This document shows positions 45,861-57,768 of a DNA stretch of 64,000 bases, piece by piece; positions within the stretch are counted from its first letter, which is position 1; each line of letters starts with the position of its first letter. Under the pieces are notes generated by a model. That model made no database searches. It saw only the letters and a program-made list of their open reading frames with translations, and had not been told where the DNA came from. The stretch is from contig JAMWBK010000011.1 in the NCBI GenBank assembly GCA_029953675.1, positions 620,001 to 684,000 on the forward strand, in the 5' to 3' direction. The stretch comes from Rhodosorus marinus (lineage: Eukaryota; Rhodophyta; Stylonematophyceae; Stylonematales; Stylonemataceae). A program made the position numbers and the translations under genes.

Positions 45861-47345
45861 CTAACCCATAGAACGTACATCGTCAACGCCGTTTTCCTCC
45901 TCGGATTGATCGAGTTTCGGAGAAAGTATTCCCCATGTGTTCGGATTCGAATCTTCAAGAAAGGGTAGGAGGTTTGTAACTCCAGCAACTTGAACCTCGT
46001 GATGTGGGCTGTCCAGTGCATAGACACACCACCCGGTCTCCTCCCTCACGCAGAAATCAGCAAATACCCAGGGCCCGGAGAGATTAAAACATTGTGTTTC
46101 GCATGTACGAGCTGCTCTACTCGCGCAGTGGAACCACGTCTCTGCTCTGGGATGCAATCGTGGCTTAGCTCCCCGAAGGGTCTCACAGTCCCAGCTGATC
46201 CAGTCCCTAAAGTTCGGCTAACCAGTTGGGGTCATGAACATATGAGGGGTTATTTATGATCCGAACTGACAAGGACAAGTTTTGAAGGGGTGACCTTTCT
46301 CTCACATACCAGGTCTTCATGTATGTATCGAGGATAGTACTTAATCCACCTGTTCGCGGGGACTCCCTTATGCCGAAGTATTCGCTGGTACTCAACAGAG
46401 TTGTTTGTGAGCATCAATCTGAAAACTGCAGCTTCCCTTCTTTCCATCTCGTAGAATATGAGTATTCCGCAGTCCTGCAAGCAAACCTGAGCATTCTCAC
46501 AGATCGCATGGGGAAGAGATGGCATCTCCACAACCTTCGTGAACGGAGGTGGGCTTTGATACAGCACAGGAGGATAGCCCCGAGCCCAACCTGACCTAGG
46601 CTTGTCCCACAAGAAGAGGAGGTCGTCCTCCTTCGTAAACGCCGTTTGCGCGCCATGAACGTTTGTATACCGTCCAGTTCTTTGGACGGAGATAACGTCC
46701 CCGACCGAGTTGAAAACGGTAATGTCTCCACTTTTCAGTACTCTGACCGCCACGAAAAGACCTGAGCGCGATACTTTCAAGTCTCCGATGTTCCCGTCAA
46801 GCGTCAGCCGGCGGATCAAACTCACCCCGCCGTCGTCCAGTTTGCACAGGAACAATTCAACTGGGTTCGAAGGAGATACATAAGCATCCGCGCCTCTTGA
46901 GAAGGCCAGCAGTTCACCATCGTATGAAAAATCGCTCACGATCGCTTTCACCGCTTTTTTATATGCTGTTTTAATGCGCAGAGATCTTCTCGTGCGGACT
47001 GGAACGGTTATTCTTTCAACCACAATCTGGCCGTGAGAAGCCCTTGATCCGCACGAGAGCACAGCCCGTTCCAGACACATGCCATTTGCTAGCGGTGAAC
47101 TTTTTTTTTGCCTGTAGGGGTGTATCTGCTTCAAACAGCACCACCGTGGGCTGCTTCAGCGCCTTTTCAGAAAAGGCTCGGGAAAGTGCTTCCCTCGTCC
47201 TGAGCCTCTCCTCACACTCGACAAGCTTCCTTTCGCCGCTCACGATGCAGAAAACCCGCCTGCAGCATAGAGAAAATTCCAGCCGATCCTTTCTCGTCAA
47301 CTGGTTCGCAATTTCATGGATTACATCAATTGTCAACTCCTCCAT
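45861..47345 (-). pseudogene. F-box-like/propeller family member C, frameshifted
   Basis: The ATG at 47345 begins MEELTIDVIHEIANQL..KDRL, an F-box-like start. The frame runs through KWHVSGTG and is lost near 47030-47060; the homologous sequence resumes in another frame at GQIVVERITVPV and continues through IGDLKVSRSGLFVAVRV and LYQSPPPF to the donor at 46310 (GACCTG|GTATGT). A 92-nt intron leads to exon 2 at 46217-45861, which keeps GWCVYALDS and GVTNLLPFLE. Everything else is intact, so this is a young pseudogene, a sequencing error, or, less likely, a tiny unrecognised intron. Confidence 0.65.
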
Positions 47346-49604
47346 TTTCCACTTGAAGAAGTTGCCGTGATCATGACGCCTTCCAGCAGAACTACCTTCC
47401 TTCACAGAAGAACTAGATCTGCTTTCGAACCTCGTGGCTGCGCATTTTCGCCAGATCTTCAGTAATGTGCAATCCAACGAGCCTCGGGCCTCTCAACAAG
47501 CCCCCTCCACCACTAACACCTTCAACAACCGCAATCCCTCATGTGTGCTATGCTAATTAGCCAAATCTTAGTCGCTGGTGAACAGATCAAAAACAATCTA
47601 AATATTGTCACAAAACGATAGCAAACAAACTGCGATAATTGGTTAACATAAAACATATGTTTTCTTTATTTTTAGATGATCGACCAAAACCGTTCGATCG
47701 ATCGCTTTCAATAAGAGCCATCACTACTACTGGGAGAGCTGAAAAAAGCTCGATGTATAAGGAAGAAAGCTTCTTGCACAACCATCGCAAGCAGATCAAC
47801 TGAGTAGCGACGAGTATGGAAGATCACGAGAGCGAGTACGGAAACAATGAGCTAACCATTCTCGCCACTGAACTATCTGTGAAACCCCAAACATTCAATT
47901 TTTGAGTAGTACGAAGATATGCTCTTGTTTCCACCAGTCCAAGAACATTTCACCGCTCAGGAACTAAGTTGCAACGGCTTTAGCAGGAATCTGACGAACG
48001 ACTGACTCCTCGAAAGAGACACCATGCTCAGTTGCTTAGATGACTTTGTACCAAACGTGCACAGAAGAGAGGATCCGGCTCAAACGCAAGGGGACAGATA
48101 TGCTTGGTAGCCCAACACCTGAGGGTCATAGCCGACGAGGCGACACGCTGCGGTGGTCCTACTCCTAACGGGACGTTGGGAGGTGTCTCCAGACAACACC
48201 AAGAGGATAGGCGCACGAGTATGAGTTGCTGGCATAGGAAATCCAAAGGAGCTGACAATTGAGACAGGCCTAGTTACACATCTATATAAGGATCGTCGAG
48301 GTCAGGACGGAATTCCCGACTGGAAAAGAGAGCTTCATTAGAAACTCCAGCGTTCACCTTCCAACCCGGCTACGACGAAACTATCATGATTATTACTACA
48401 AATTAGATAATGACTGCTTATTAATCCATGAAACTATCGAATTCACTATTTTACTTTATCATATTGACCACTGGAGAAGCTGTTTCAACCGGAAAACAAC
48501 GTAATGGCTCGCTTATTGGATAAATTTTGACTGATAAATTCCAATCGCTACGCTTCATATATGATTCCATCCAATGGTTGCTCTTCCTGTTAATTGTGTG
48601 AGAATTGTCTAAAGAATTTTGATGACTTTTTACTTATTTTCTTCGTTGGAAAAACTTGTTCTGTGTCTGTGCTTTGATGGAAAGCTCGATGTCCAGCTGC
48701 ACCAAAGGGTATAAAAGGGTTGGTCCGGGAGGGCTCTGGACTGCCTCGAGTGATGAACTGGAGCGCCCCGGGACACCTTCGTGGTTCCCCAGTGGCCAGT
48801 ATTGGTCCCCAGCACTTGGACCGAGTGGCGCGGCCTTGGCGTGGCTGGCATTAAGCTGGTGGTTTTGATCGTTGAGGGGATCTCACACGCTGATGGATCG
48901 CTTCTTTCTGAAGCCGTGGTTTACCAGTTTAAAGATTTCTTCGTGGCTTCATGGAATTTACGACGGCGAAGCGAGTGGGTCGTTTTTGTGAGGCAGAATG
49001 CATGCGGACAACGACATGTGTTCACGAAGCTAGACGTCTCGGTTGAGAAGTAAAACGGCGGTGCACAGCAGCCGGAAATACCTTGACCCTGGCCGCGTCT
49101 AAGAAATGCGTTTCAAAGTTTAAGGCAGCTAACAGCAACCACAACCATATGGACAGTGCTTACGCACTGCATCGCGATGGGCTTACCACCCTGGATTCGC
49201 AGCGGGTATGCAGAAAGACAGCTAACAGCCAACACCTAAATTTTCTTGCCAGAAAACAAAATGCTGTCTGTGCATATACCCAAACATTACGGCCAACATC
49301 TAAATTTTCTTTCCAGAAAACTAAGTGCTGTCGTGCAAGATACTATAAGGCTGTCTGTTCAAACTAAAGCGAATATTCTAACATACACACTCACAATGTC
49401 CCTTAAAGAGCGGTGCTCTCGGAGAGAGCGCCGTTTCCACTAATGGCTCGAAGATTTGGTTCAGCGCAGAGACGTTTCGGGCCTTGACGAGACTACAAGA
49501 GGACTACACTTCAATGGTGTTGCACCTCTGCATGTCCCTTCACGGATATGAAAAATTTCAAATCGGTATTGAAAGCTTGCGATCAACCAGTATGGAGCGC
49601 TTGT

Positions 49605-49807
49605 CGAGGTCCGCTACGTTCGTTAGATCGCGACTGTATAGTTCTCATTACCACAGTGGGTCCACTACGTTTGTTAGATCGGAGTTTGTAGTTCTCATTA
49701 CCACAGTAGGTCCACTACGTTCGTTACATCGGAACATATAGTTCTCATTGCCACTATAGGTCAACTACGTTCGTTAGATCGGAGTCTATAGTTCTCATTA
49801 CCACTGT
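49605..49807. repeat. 50-bp tandem repeat, four copies
   Basis: Units begin near 49610, 49661, 49711 and 49761. Each has CTACGTTYGTTA, then GATCGGAG (or a variant), then TAGTTCTCATTACCAC. Confidence 0.88.
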
Positions 49808-50084
49808 GGCTTCCGAGGAAGTCAGCGAGACCAGTTTTGCTTTACAAAAGAAACTGGGCGTTGTTCTGCGGACATCTCGGCCACAACAACTTGCTTCCTC
49901 CAAAAGGATAAGCTGACCTGCTCAGCTGGTAAAGTAGAGGACCAGTCTGCTAGGGGTGAGTAGACGCTCTCATCAATCCTGCTGGTTTGCATATTTGGGT
50001 AGAGAGCACGTGGGTACAGTCGTCCTGGAAGCCAGCTCTTTCATCAGCAAAATCTAACCCTGTTTTAAATAACTGACCGTCGCT

Positions 50085-50640
50085 CACCAGGCATCTCGCC
50101 CAGCAAGTAGCCTACTTTCAAAGGAAGCTCTTCCTGACAGTTGAGGTGGACGATTAGGGTTGTTGATATATACAGTACCTCTGCCTCCTTGACGAAAGTA
50201 AGCGCCCGATCTCTACAATCACATTGGTAAGCATGGAGGTGGAGAGAGTACTGGGTGCACGTTCATTTATACTGCCTAGTTGCTTGTATCGCGGTCTCCT
50301 CGGGTTTTACGAAAACGAACACTTCTCAACCAGGACGGATTGCTTGCCACAAGAGTCGAGGCTCCGATGCCGGCCGCCTTGGTGCTTTTGCATCCCTTAG
50401 ATCGTCGTGTTGTGTTACGAGTTCTCATTGCTGCCACTATTGTTCACCAGATATCTCGGCCAGCTTTGCCTCCTTCAAAAGGAAACTCTCTACTTTGCTG
50501 GGTACTATTAGGGTCGTGCATTTTGCGAGGATGCTCCGTCTCCGTCTCCGTGAGGAATGTGTGCGTCCGATCTCGACACTCGTATTGGTAGCATGTTGGT
50601 CGAGAGAGAGAGATAGCACTGGGTTCGGGTGGGGCCCTTG
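50085..50640. repeat. Degenerate direct repeat pair, about 180-200 bp each
   Basis: Blocks at about 50085-50265 and 50443-50640 share TCACCAG, ATCTCG.CCAGC, TCAAA.GGAA, TATTAGGGT or GATTAGGGT, CCGATCTC, and ATTGGTA.GCATG in order. A weaker partial match starts near 49870. Confidence 0.55.
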
Positions 50641-50845
50641 AGGGAGTTTGGTTTCAGAGCTCTGTCCCGAGGATTTTAAAGTGTCGGCTCTGGTTAAACT
50701 GGATGTATATGATCGCAGCTAGTTGCGTTCCGGTTTGGAGGAGGCGGTTCTGGGGCTTTGGTGGTTAGCGTTGCGCTGAAAGAGGCAGCTGCCCCTTAGA
50801 AGTGCGCGGTTGCGCAGTTTGGGTTTGAAAGAGATAGGGAGGGTC

Positions 50846-52198
50846 ATGGACCTGACAGGAGCGCATGTGTCAGCCTTATCGTCCCATATGATATGGGATT
50901 CTCTGCCTCTGAACTGGCTTCTCTTCCGGCTTCAGAGGAAGAGCGTACCTGCTGGGGCTGGGGACCGCTCGGTGGTGCTGGCTGACCTGGGGATAGATAT
51001 GCCCCCGCAGACTAAGGCAGCGATGTCCATGTCAGTGTTTGGGAAGCTGTTCGCCATATTCACGAGCCCCGGGCTGCTGATGACGGAGGTACTAGAGGAG
51101 AAGTACAGTTTGGGTTCTGCATGGGCGTTCCTTGGAGGGCTGCCCGTCCTCGAGGGGATGTCCACGAATACGTGTTTCAAGGGTTTCAAGAGGATGCGAT
51201 TCTTGATGTATTCAGAAGATACATATGGGCACATGCTCATGACGAATGAGCTCGACGATGGGCGAATTGCGTTCCTAAAGATTACCGAATTGGATGAGAG
51301 GAGCTTAGTTTCCCAGTTCGGAACGATTGATCAGGAAAAGCAAACGATTTCTATGTGTATACCTATAAGTGCGTGGAGGAGTTGCCGCGAGTGCGTGCAG
51401 ATGAGCCGACCCTGTGATCTCAAGACATGTTTTGAGGATGCTGGTAACTTCGAGGTTCGAAGAGGTCTTAGGAAAGGACTTGTTGTCGACTGGGACCAAA
51501 TGGGCCTTTCCCTTCGGTATTTTGAGATGTGGATGGGCGACACATGGACGCACCCAGCGGGACCCTTGAATCCCTATTCGGTGACGATGACGTTCTCCGT
51601 TGACGGCTCTCTGATTGAAAACGCGCAGCTTTCCGTGTTGCAAGACTCCTTGGTGGAGATCCACCCCGCACGCTCCTCCTACCGCATGGTGAACGTATGG
51701 AAGAAGCAGATGGACAGCCAGCTGAGTCTGGATGAGCATGTATGGAAGAAGCAGATGGGCAGCCAGCTGAGTCTGGATGAGCATCGTGACGAATCCTCGT
51801 CCGAAGTCGTTGTGGATCTCAAGCTGAGCGGTCTAGTTTGCGAGCTGTGCAACACGAGGTTCGCTACAAACTATAATCTAAAGAGGCACAAACGGACTGT
51901 CCATGAGAGGAAGAAGGGCTTTGCGTGCACCCTGTGTAAGAAGACGTATTCTCAGAACGGGCATCTGAAAGAGCACGTGAGACTGATACACACTGGAGAG
52001 AACCTGTTCGCTTGCACCGTGTGCAGCAAGCACTTTGGCTCAAAGTCAAAACTTGACAGGCACGCGGTGACCGTCCATGGAAGCGAACGTAGCTTCCAAT
52101 GCTACTTGTGTTCAAAGAGGTACAAAGAAAAATCCTCGCTGAAACAGCACCAGGCAAAGCATCACAAGACATGGAGGAAAGAGAAGCTCTCGCGTTAA
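50846..52198 (+). CDS. C2H2 zinc-finger protein with four C-terminal fingers
   Basis: 450 residues, single exon, ATG at 50846. Residues 1-280 match no domain I recognise. A 15-residue unit (VWKKQM.SQLSLDEH) is repeated twice in tandem, encoded by 45-bp units at 51695-51739 and 51740-51784. Four fingers start at about 332, 361, 390 and 419, each C-x2-C-x12-H-x3/4-H; the linkers contain TGEN and GSER rather than TGEKP. It is probably a nuclear DNA-binding regulator. It is the only plus-strand gene inside the propeller-family array. AATAAA lies 101 nt after the stop. Confidence 0.8.
   Translation: MDLTGAHVSALSSHMIWDSLPLNWLLFRLQRKSVPAGAGDRSVVLADLGIDMPPQTKAAMSMSVFGKLFAIFTSPGLLMTEVLEEKYSLGSAWAFLGGLPVLEGMSTNTCFKGFKRMRFLMYSEDTYGHMLMTNELDDGRIAFLKITELDERSLVSQFGTIDQEKQTISMCIPISAWRSCRECVQMSRPCDLKTCFEDAGNFEVRRGLRKGLVVDWDQMGLSLRYFEMWMGDTWTHPAGPLNPYSVTMTFSVDGSLIENAQLSVLQDSLVEIHPARSSYRMVNVWKKQMDSQLSLDEHVWKKQMGSQLSLDEHRDESSSEVVVDLKLSGLVCELCNTRFATNYNLKRHKRTVHERKKGFACTLCKKTYSQNGHLKEHVRLIHTGENLFACTVCSKHFGSKSKLDRHAVTVHGSERSFQCYLCSKRYKEKSSLKQHQAKHHKTWRKEKLSR
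51695..51784 (+). repeat. 45-bp in-frame tandem duplication in the C2H2 gene
   Basis: Two adjacent 45-bp units beginning GTATGGAAGAAGCAGATG, nearly identical. The high identity means it is recent. Confidence 0.95.
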
Positions 52199-52645
52199 AA
52201 TTGGGTGCATTGCGTTGTACTATCTACCTCAAGAACCACAACGAGCAGAAGCCGCCCGGCCACCAATCCGTTGCGAAACTGTAGTATTCTTGACAACTAA
52301 TAAAACAATGTATTTATTTGCTTGAGGGAACCTGTCCACAAGACGAGCAGCTCGTTGATACACAAGTTCCCCTGTACTTTTCTGCTACCGGTCAGAGAAG
52401 AAGAATAGAGTTGATATCGATGGATTCTTGTTCCTTCGGTACTGAGAACGCAGAGCAGTTTCGCCTCCAGCCAAATGGCGTTGATCGTAGGTTAGCACAG
52501 TTCACCTCGCATGCAACGAAAACGTTGACCCTCTCAAGTCGCCTCGGTGATTCCTCGGCTAGTGCGTTTTGCTCCTGATGTTGCTCATGGCGTCCTCACC
52601 CTTCCAACCTCTCGCGCTTAAGAACTTGCGAACTATACCTGGGAG
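52199..52645. other. Spacer between the convergent C2H2 gene and family member D
   Basis: AATAAA at about 52299. Nothing else seen. Confidence 0.5.
52299..52304 (+). terminator. Possible polyadenylation signal of the C2H2 gene
   Basis: AATAAA about 100 nt after the stop codon. Confidence 0.35.
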
Positions 52646-54002
52646 TCACGCCTCCAGACAAGATTGCAAGCAGAAAGCTTTGACGACCGGCTCGCGGTTT
52701 CCGCTGTTCCCATGTAGCTCTTCTGGACGACGCTGAAACAGACACCAACCCGAGTCCTCTCGAATGTAAAGGAATTGAGCTCGGTCAATAGCCCACGGAA
52801 GAGAGGACTCGGAATCAGTCTGGCTGTGCCTCATCAACGGCGTTCGGTTGGGGCCCGCTGATATATAAATTTTATGTGTTGTTCGATTCGGCGGCTTGTT
52901 GGGGACGTCGACTAGCTCCATAGAACAAATCCATCCCATGGACTTGTCGCCCTTCAAGTATCGTGCCAAGAAGAATCCGATAAGAAAGAAGGACGCATAT
53001 GTTATTGAGGTACAATGCCTGGACCGTTCTCACCACTTCGTAAGAGATAAAGAGGTTCGGCATAAATGGGGTGATCCGGATGTTTGAGTCAATGCATGAT
53101 CGCAAACAAGATCTATATCCGCTGCTACCCGCATTGACGTCAAACACCTCGTACAGCTGGCGTTGCTCGTAGTAAACGATCAACATACCGTTGCTTGATA
53201 ACCGCGCCCGACACGTCCCTTGCTCTGTCCCTGGGATGCTAGGTAGCCGTACCAAAGTATCAAACGGAGGTGAGCTCATCCGCATCTGGTAAGAAGAGGA
53301 TTCGCGTCCAGCCGTCCGGCTGCCGTCGTTCGAAAACACGAGCAGTTCTTCCCTTTTCGTGAATGCTACACGCAGATTAATCCATGACGAGTCTCTCTTC
53401 GTGAATAGAGTTTCACCCCCTGAACTTAGGATCAACGCCTTGGTTTTAGCTGCGACCGCGATGTACTTCTCAGACCTGGAGAAAACGATCTCCGCAGTCG
53501 CCTCGTTAAGCATATGGCTGGCGATGACATGGATCTTTGAACTCGTTACTCTGCAAATGTGAAGATCGAACAAATCGCGTTGTTCGTTATAGTAATCCAT
53601 AGCCACTATGGCCAAGATCGTTCCGCTGTAGGACAACTCCGCCGAAAAGTGGCCTCCGTATCCTCCACTCTGAATCAGCAAGCTGCTGGAGACCTTGTTT
53701 TCGGGGATTCCTATCCTATCCACAACAATCTCCCGCTTTTTAAAGTTCCAGTCCACCACAACAACAACTTCTCCATTTCCAGAGATCATCCACTTGACGA
53801 AGTTCTCCCTCCCCGGACCCCTTCCCCACCTCTTGTGTAGAATCCTGATCGCCTCCGGCTGTTCCCTCGCAAGCACCTTGAACTCAAGTTTCCTCCTCAC
53901 TCCCTCGAAGCTCGACTTCGAACACAGCGCAAGGCTCAAACGATCTTTTCCAGGTAAGTACCTCGCGATGTTGTCAACGCTATCCCTCGACAGATTCTCC
54001 AT
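52646..54002 (-). CDS. F-box-like/propeller family member D
   Basis: Exons 54002-53034 and 52951-52646 flank an 82-nt intron (GAAGTG|GTGAGA ... TTGAAG|GGC, phase 0), giving 424 residues. N-terminus SVDNIARYLPGKDRLSLAL with CSKSSFE is a good F-box-like match. Propeller segments are WMISGNGEVVVVVDWNF, AELSYSGTILAI, AEIVFSRSEKYIAVAA, then MRMSSPPF. Exon 2 starts GDKSMGW, matching GNQMRSW of member F, which fixes the acceptor. Its end (GWCLF...VVKAFCLQSCLEA) is a diverged form of the GVTNLRPFLEA motif. Confidence 0.72.
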
Positions 54003-54776
54003 ATCTTCCAGCCGTTCCCTCAGTTCCTAGGGTGTTTGCTTTTTCCATTCATACACCGTGGTCGACATCTGTTCTAAGCCACGCTGGAGAATACTTCGAA
54101 TCTGACCACAACAAGCTTCTAACTGCATTGACTACTTTCCGTCAAGTCCTGCCATATCTAATGATATCTAATGACCCCTTAGGGAAGCCAACCTCTCACC
54201 TCCTTGAGCTCATCCCCGCTACCAACCTGGGGGCTGTCCCAGCTGTCCCCGCCTTTTCGCCAGTTCTCGATTTATCTGTCCCTTGATGAACCACAACAGC
54301 TCACGTCCGATTATCGCTTTCCTCATTACACCCAAATCAATGGTGGGTTTGCTAACATTCCAAATCATTAGTCCAGCGATCTTCGCAAACCGGCCTCAGC
54401 TCGGGCACAGCGTAAGCTCCTGGTGCCAGTCTGCGTCCCAACTCGAACCCGGCCTAGGAGTTTAGCGCTCCGCAGATTCATCTGCACACTCGAGGAGCTT
54501 CAGTGAGAATCGTCAAGACACCTATCTACAACGGTCACGCATCTTCTCGCCTAGTCGTCCCCTAGTCATATTGCGCTTCGGCGAGCGTCATGCACGTAGT
54601 CCGAGCTGAACTTAAAACCAGAAGACACAGCGTCGACAATGGGGCAGAATCTCCAGTCTCCCACTCTCTCTACGGCGTCACTCATTCAAGCTATGCGTCT
54701 CTTAGACCAACTGGTCTTTCCAAAGGCCAAGGTTGACCGAAACAGAAATCCCGTTCCTTTGAGCAAAACAAAAACC
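54003..54776. other. Spacer between family members D and E
   Basis: Nothing recognised. Confidence 0.5.
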
Positions 54777-56229
54777 TCAGAGAGGTGCCATAGTATGCCA
54801 TGGCTGCATTCCTTCGAGGAAGACCCTCAGGTTGACAACACTGAGCACGAATCCGCTCCGTCTGAGGCGGTCGTTGACGAAGACGCACCATTCGCCGTAC
54901 CTCGAAAACCCGACTGACTTCTCCTTGACGGCGACCCACAGGTCGAAGGGATGTTGGCGCTCCTCAGGATGCTCACCTTGGATAAGGTTGTACACGACAT
55001 GCCTTCCGGCGTTGTCCTCGGCGGTCACCGGAAGGTCCCACCTCACCCACCAGGCTCCGGTGATCGTCGGATGGTAGCTCCAGAATACAAATTTCTTCGA
55101 TCTCCTCTGGACGGAGCGATGCGGCGACTGGGAGACAAGTTCTTGGTCCGACTGAATTGAAACGACAAAGAAAACGATACTGGTTTTTAGGGTGCCATAT
55201 TCTGTTTGGCTGGAAACAATCCGACAGACTTACTTGGATGTATTCGATGAACTTTGGAGGCGCCCTCAGCGTCCCAGCAATCTTGTCAATGGACGCCTTG
55301 AAGCTGGTCGTGTACTGGTAGTTTTCCTCAGCAGTTCCAATGCTGACGACTTCAACAAAGCTAAGCTGGGGGCAGTAGTAAACCACTTTTCTATCCTCCT
55401 GGAGCACAGCGTTTCCTCGGACGCCTATGTGCTTCGGTAGGCACGGCAGCCTCTCCAAGCTCGTCCCTTCTTGGAATGGAGGTCTGCCTAGTGATACTTC
55501 CAGAGACCCTCGTCGGTTCCATATTGTTCGGCGAGATCTGGTGAGAATCAGGAGCTCGTCCACATCCGTGAAGGCAACAGAGAGCAGGCCCTCAAGCCTC
55601 ATCGTCCACAGAATTCGCCCAGAGGAATCCACGACCATCACGATAGAATCTTCTAGGATCACGGCCACGAACAGTTCGGAACGAGATATCCGGATAGCGA
55701 CGACGCTGCTATTGAGCACATAACTTTCAACCAGTTGGATAGAGTCCAATGACATGAGGCAAAGGTAAAGGTCGTTCTTATCGCCTTTTCCTTCCTGTGC
55801 CTCGCTGCCGCCTGAGATGACGAGCACATTGCCAGTGTAGGACAGTTCACATTTGATCGAGCTCCGTGTATAAGAGCTCACAGCCTGAATTGTCGATGTG
55901 CGGACTCTTCCAGAGGGTACCTCAATCCGCTTTATCTCGATTCGGTTCTGGTTGTCGAACCATTTCACAACCGCCACCACGTGACCGTCTCCCGAGACAA
56001 AGTGTGTATCCTCCTTGTAGTAGTTTCCTTCCTCATCCGTGCAAAGGCACCAAGGGTGATCGGACTCGACAGAGAAAAGTGCCGGAACCTGTTTCGCGAT
56101 AAGGAAAAAGTCGAGCATATCCTCCAGTCTTTCGAACAATACCTTCGAGCTCATAGCTACCGCGAGCCGATCTTTTGGGCGAAGATGTAGGAAAATTTCG
56201 TTCCACACACGAACGCCAAGTGCCTCCAT
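54777..56229 (-). CDS. F-box-like/propeller family member E
   Basis: Exons 56229-55234 and 55151-54777 flank an 82-nt intron (ATCCAA|GTAAGT ... ATTCAG|TCG, phase 0), giving about 456 residues. N-terminus VWNEIFLHLRPKDRLAVAM is F-box-like. Segments HFVSGDGHVVAVVKWF, CELSYTGNVLVISGG and VAIRISRSELFVAVIL, then VSLGRPPF. Exon 2 ends with GEWCVFV...VVNLRVFLEGMQPW. An acceptor 27 nt further on would also keep the frame, so the first residues of exon 2 are uncertain. The upstream in-frame GTG at 56259 was rejected in favour of the ATG. Confidence 0.72.
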
Positions 56230-57768
56230 GGCTGTTCCCTGCCGCTGTCGATGTGGCACCTATCCACGAACGTTACTAGAGCATAAACCCAATATCCGTA
56301 CTTGATCCATGGAGTCATTCACATCCCACTAGCCCCACCCCCTCCATCGACTGTTCAAGAACGATAACAAACTGATCGGAATTCGCGTCTACAGATTGGA
56401 GAACTATGTAACGAATCCAGCACCTCCGCTGCTGTAGCGCCGGGGCAGACCTGGTTCGAAGATCTTCGTTACTATGCCGGCAATAGCTTATCATCCTTTG
56501 AGACCTAACCTCGAAGTCAGTTCCGTCAAACTACAGTGAGCGAAATTTCAATGAGCTGATCTCTGGATCAGAAGATTATCGCAAAGCGCTACACGACCAT
56601 CGGAACGGGCTCATGTCCAGTCGCGATTGATACACTACTTCCCTGTGGTCCTTCCAGCTAAACAATCTGAAACGCGCTCAGCGACGAGGAAAGCATATTT
56701 GCCAGCACCAGCTGCAACCCTAACCTCCACGACGGTCAATGTCACGCTACAGATATCCTGTCGTGCTGTCCTAGCCAATATCCACGTCAAAGGTCTTTCA
56801 CCATCCCCACTCTTTGACGATGTCCAAACGACAATCAGCTACAACAGAACATTTGAGTACTGATTTTCCAGTGTCTTATGTTTTATTTTGACTATATCCT
56901 GAAGATCGGAGCGGTTCAACAGCGACCAGAGCCTCGAGAAGCCGCGTCCGGTTCGTCTATTCAGCCGCCATTGGTTCCAACGGATTCGCGAAAAAGAAAG
57001 CACTCTGATTTGTTGAGAAGAGATACGTTTTGGCTGACACCTCCAAAAAAAGAAAATCTGAAGATTTTTAAACGGAATGGAAACGGCAGAAGTCAATGAG
57101 TTCATTCGCTACTGGAAAGGTTGAAGCTACGGCTGGAGCTTGGGGAGAGGCTTACATGATTTGATCTCTTGATATGTTTGGACGTTTAAGAACTTTTCGG
57201 TAGCACATTTCGCGTTCTTGTTGAGTTTTATATATAGATGATCCTCTGACATTGGCGTTGAACGACGTTTTCGTTTTCTATTTTGCTTGGATTTGCTCAG
57301 AAGTCACAGCTTACGTTCTTTCTGTGGAAGGCGTGCCTGAAGTGCATCAGATAATTTAGTACAACACGATCAAAGATGATACTCAACCCGTCTCGGCTTC
57401 GCAATTGGCTCTATTCTTCGTCCTCCTGTGAACGGATGTCGGGTGTGGCCAGATGCAGTGGGCAAAGCACTGAAACGCAATTTTGGTACGCAGGGGTGAG
57501 TGCTCGGATGAAACAAAGAAGGTGGGACCGTCCTGGAATTGAGTCCGACAGGATAAGCTCCATGGCACTCGGCGATACTTTATAGCTTCTCGTGTTGCCT
57601 CTTCTGAAAAAAGCTACCGAACCGTGGTCATGAGCGACATCTTTTCGCTTGCAGAGAGTTCCCGGCTATCTCTTCCACGTTAACTAAAGACCACAGTATC
57701 TTTACAACAGTGGAATATTCATCCATTCCATCAAACACTATACGCATGAGTAATTTACAGCATTCTGT
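56230..57768. other. Spacer between family members E and F
   Basis: A 73-codon ATG frame at 56878-57099 (plus) is Lys/Arg-rich (DSRKRKHSDLLRR) and could be a small nuclear protein, but nothing confirms it. Confidence 0.35.

Larger units (their letters stand above)
47346..50845. other. Long spacer with tandem and direct repeats upstream of the C2H2 gene
   Basis: About 3.5 kb without a recognised gene. It holds a pair of related units with a 67-bp spacing near 49226-49333 (blocks TAAATTTTCTT and CCAGAAAAC), a 50-bp tandem repeat (49605-49807) and a degenerate direct repeat pair (50085-50265 and 50443-50640). Confidence 0.5.

Noticed and set aside
49605-49807. Possible CRISPR array
   Set aside because: The units are adjacent with no unique spacers, and the DNA is eukaryotic.
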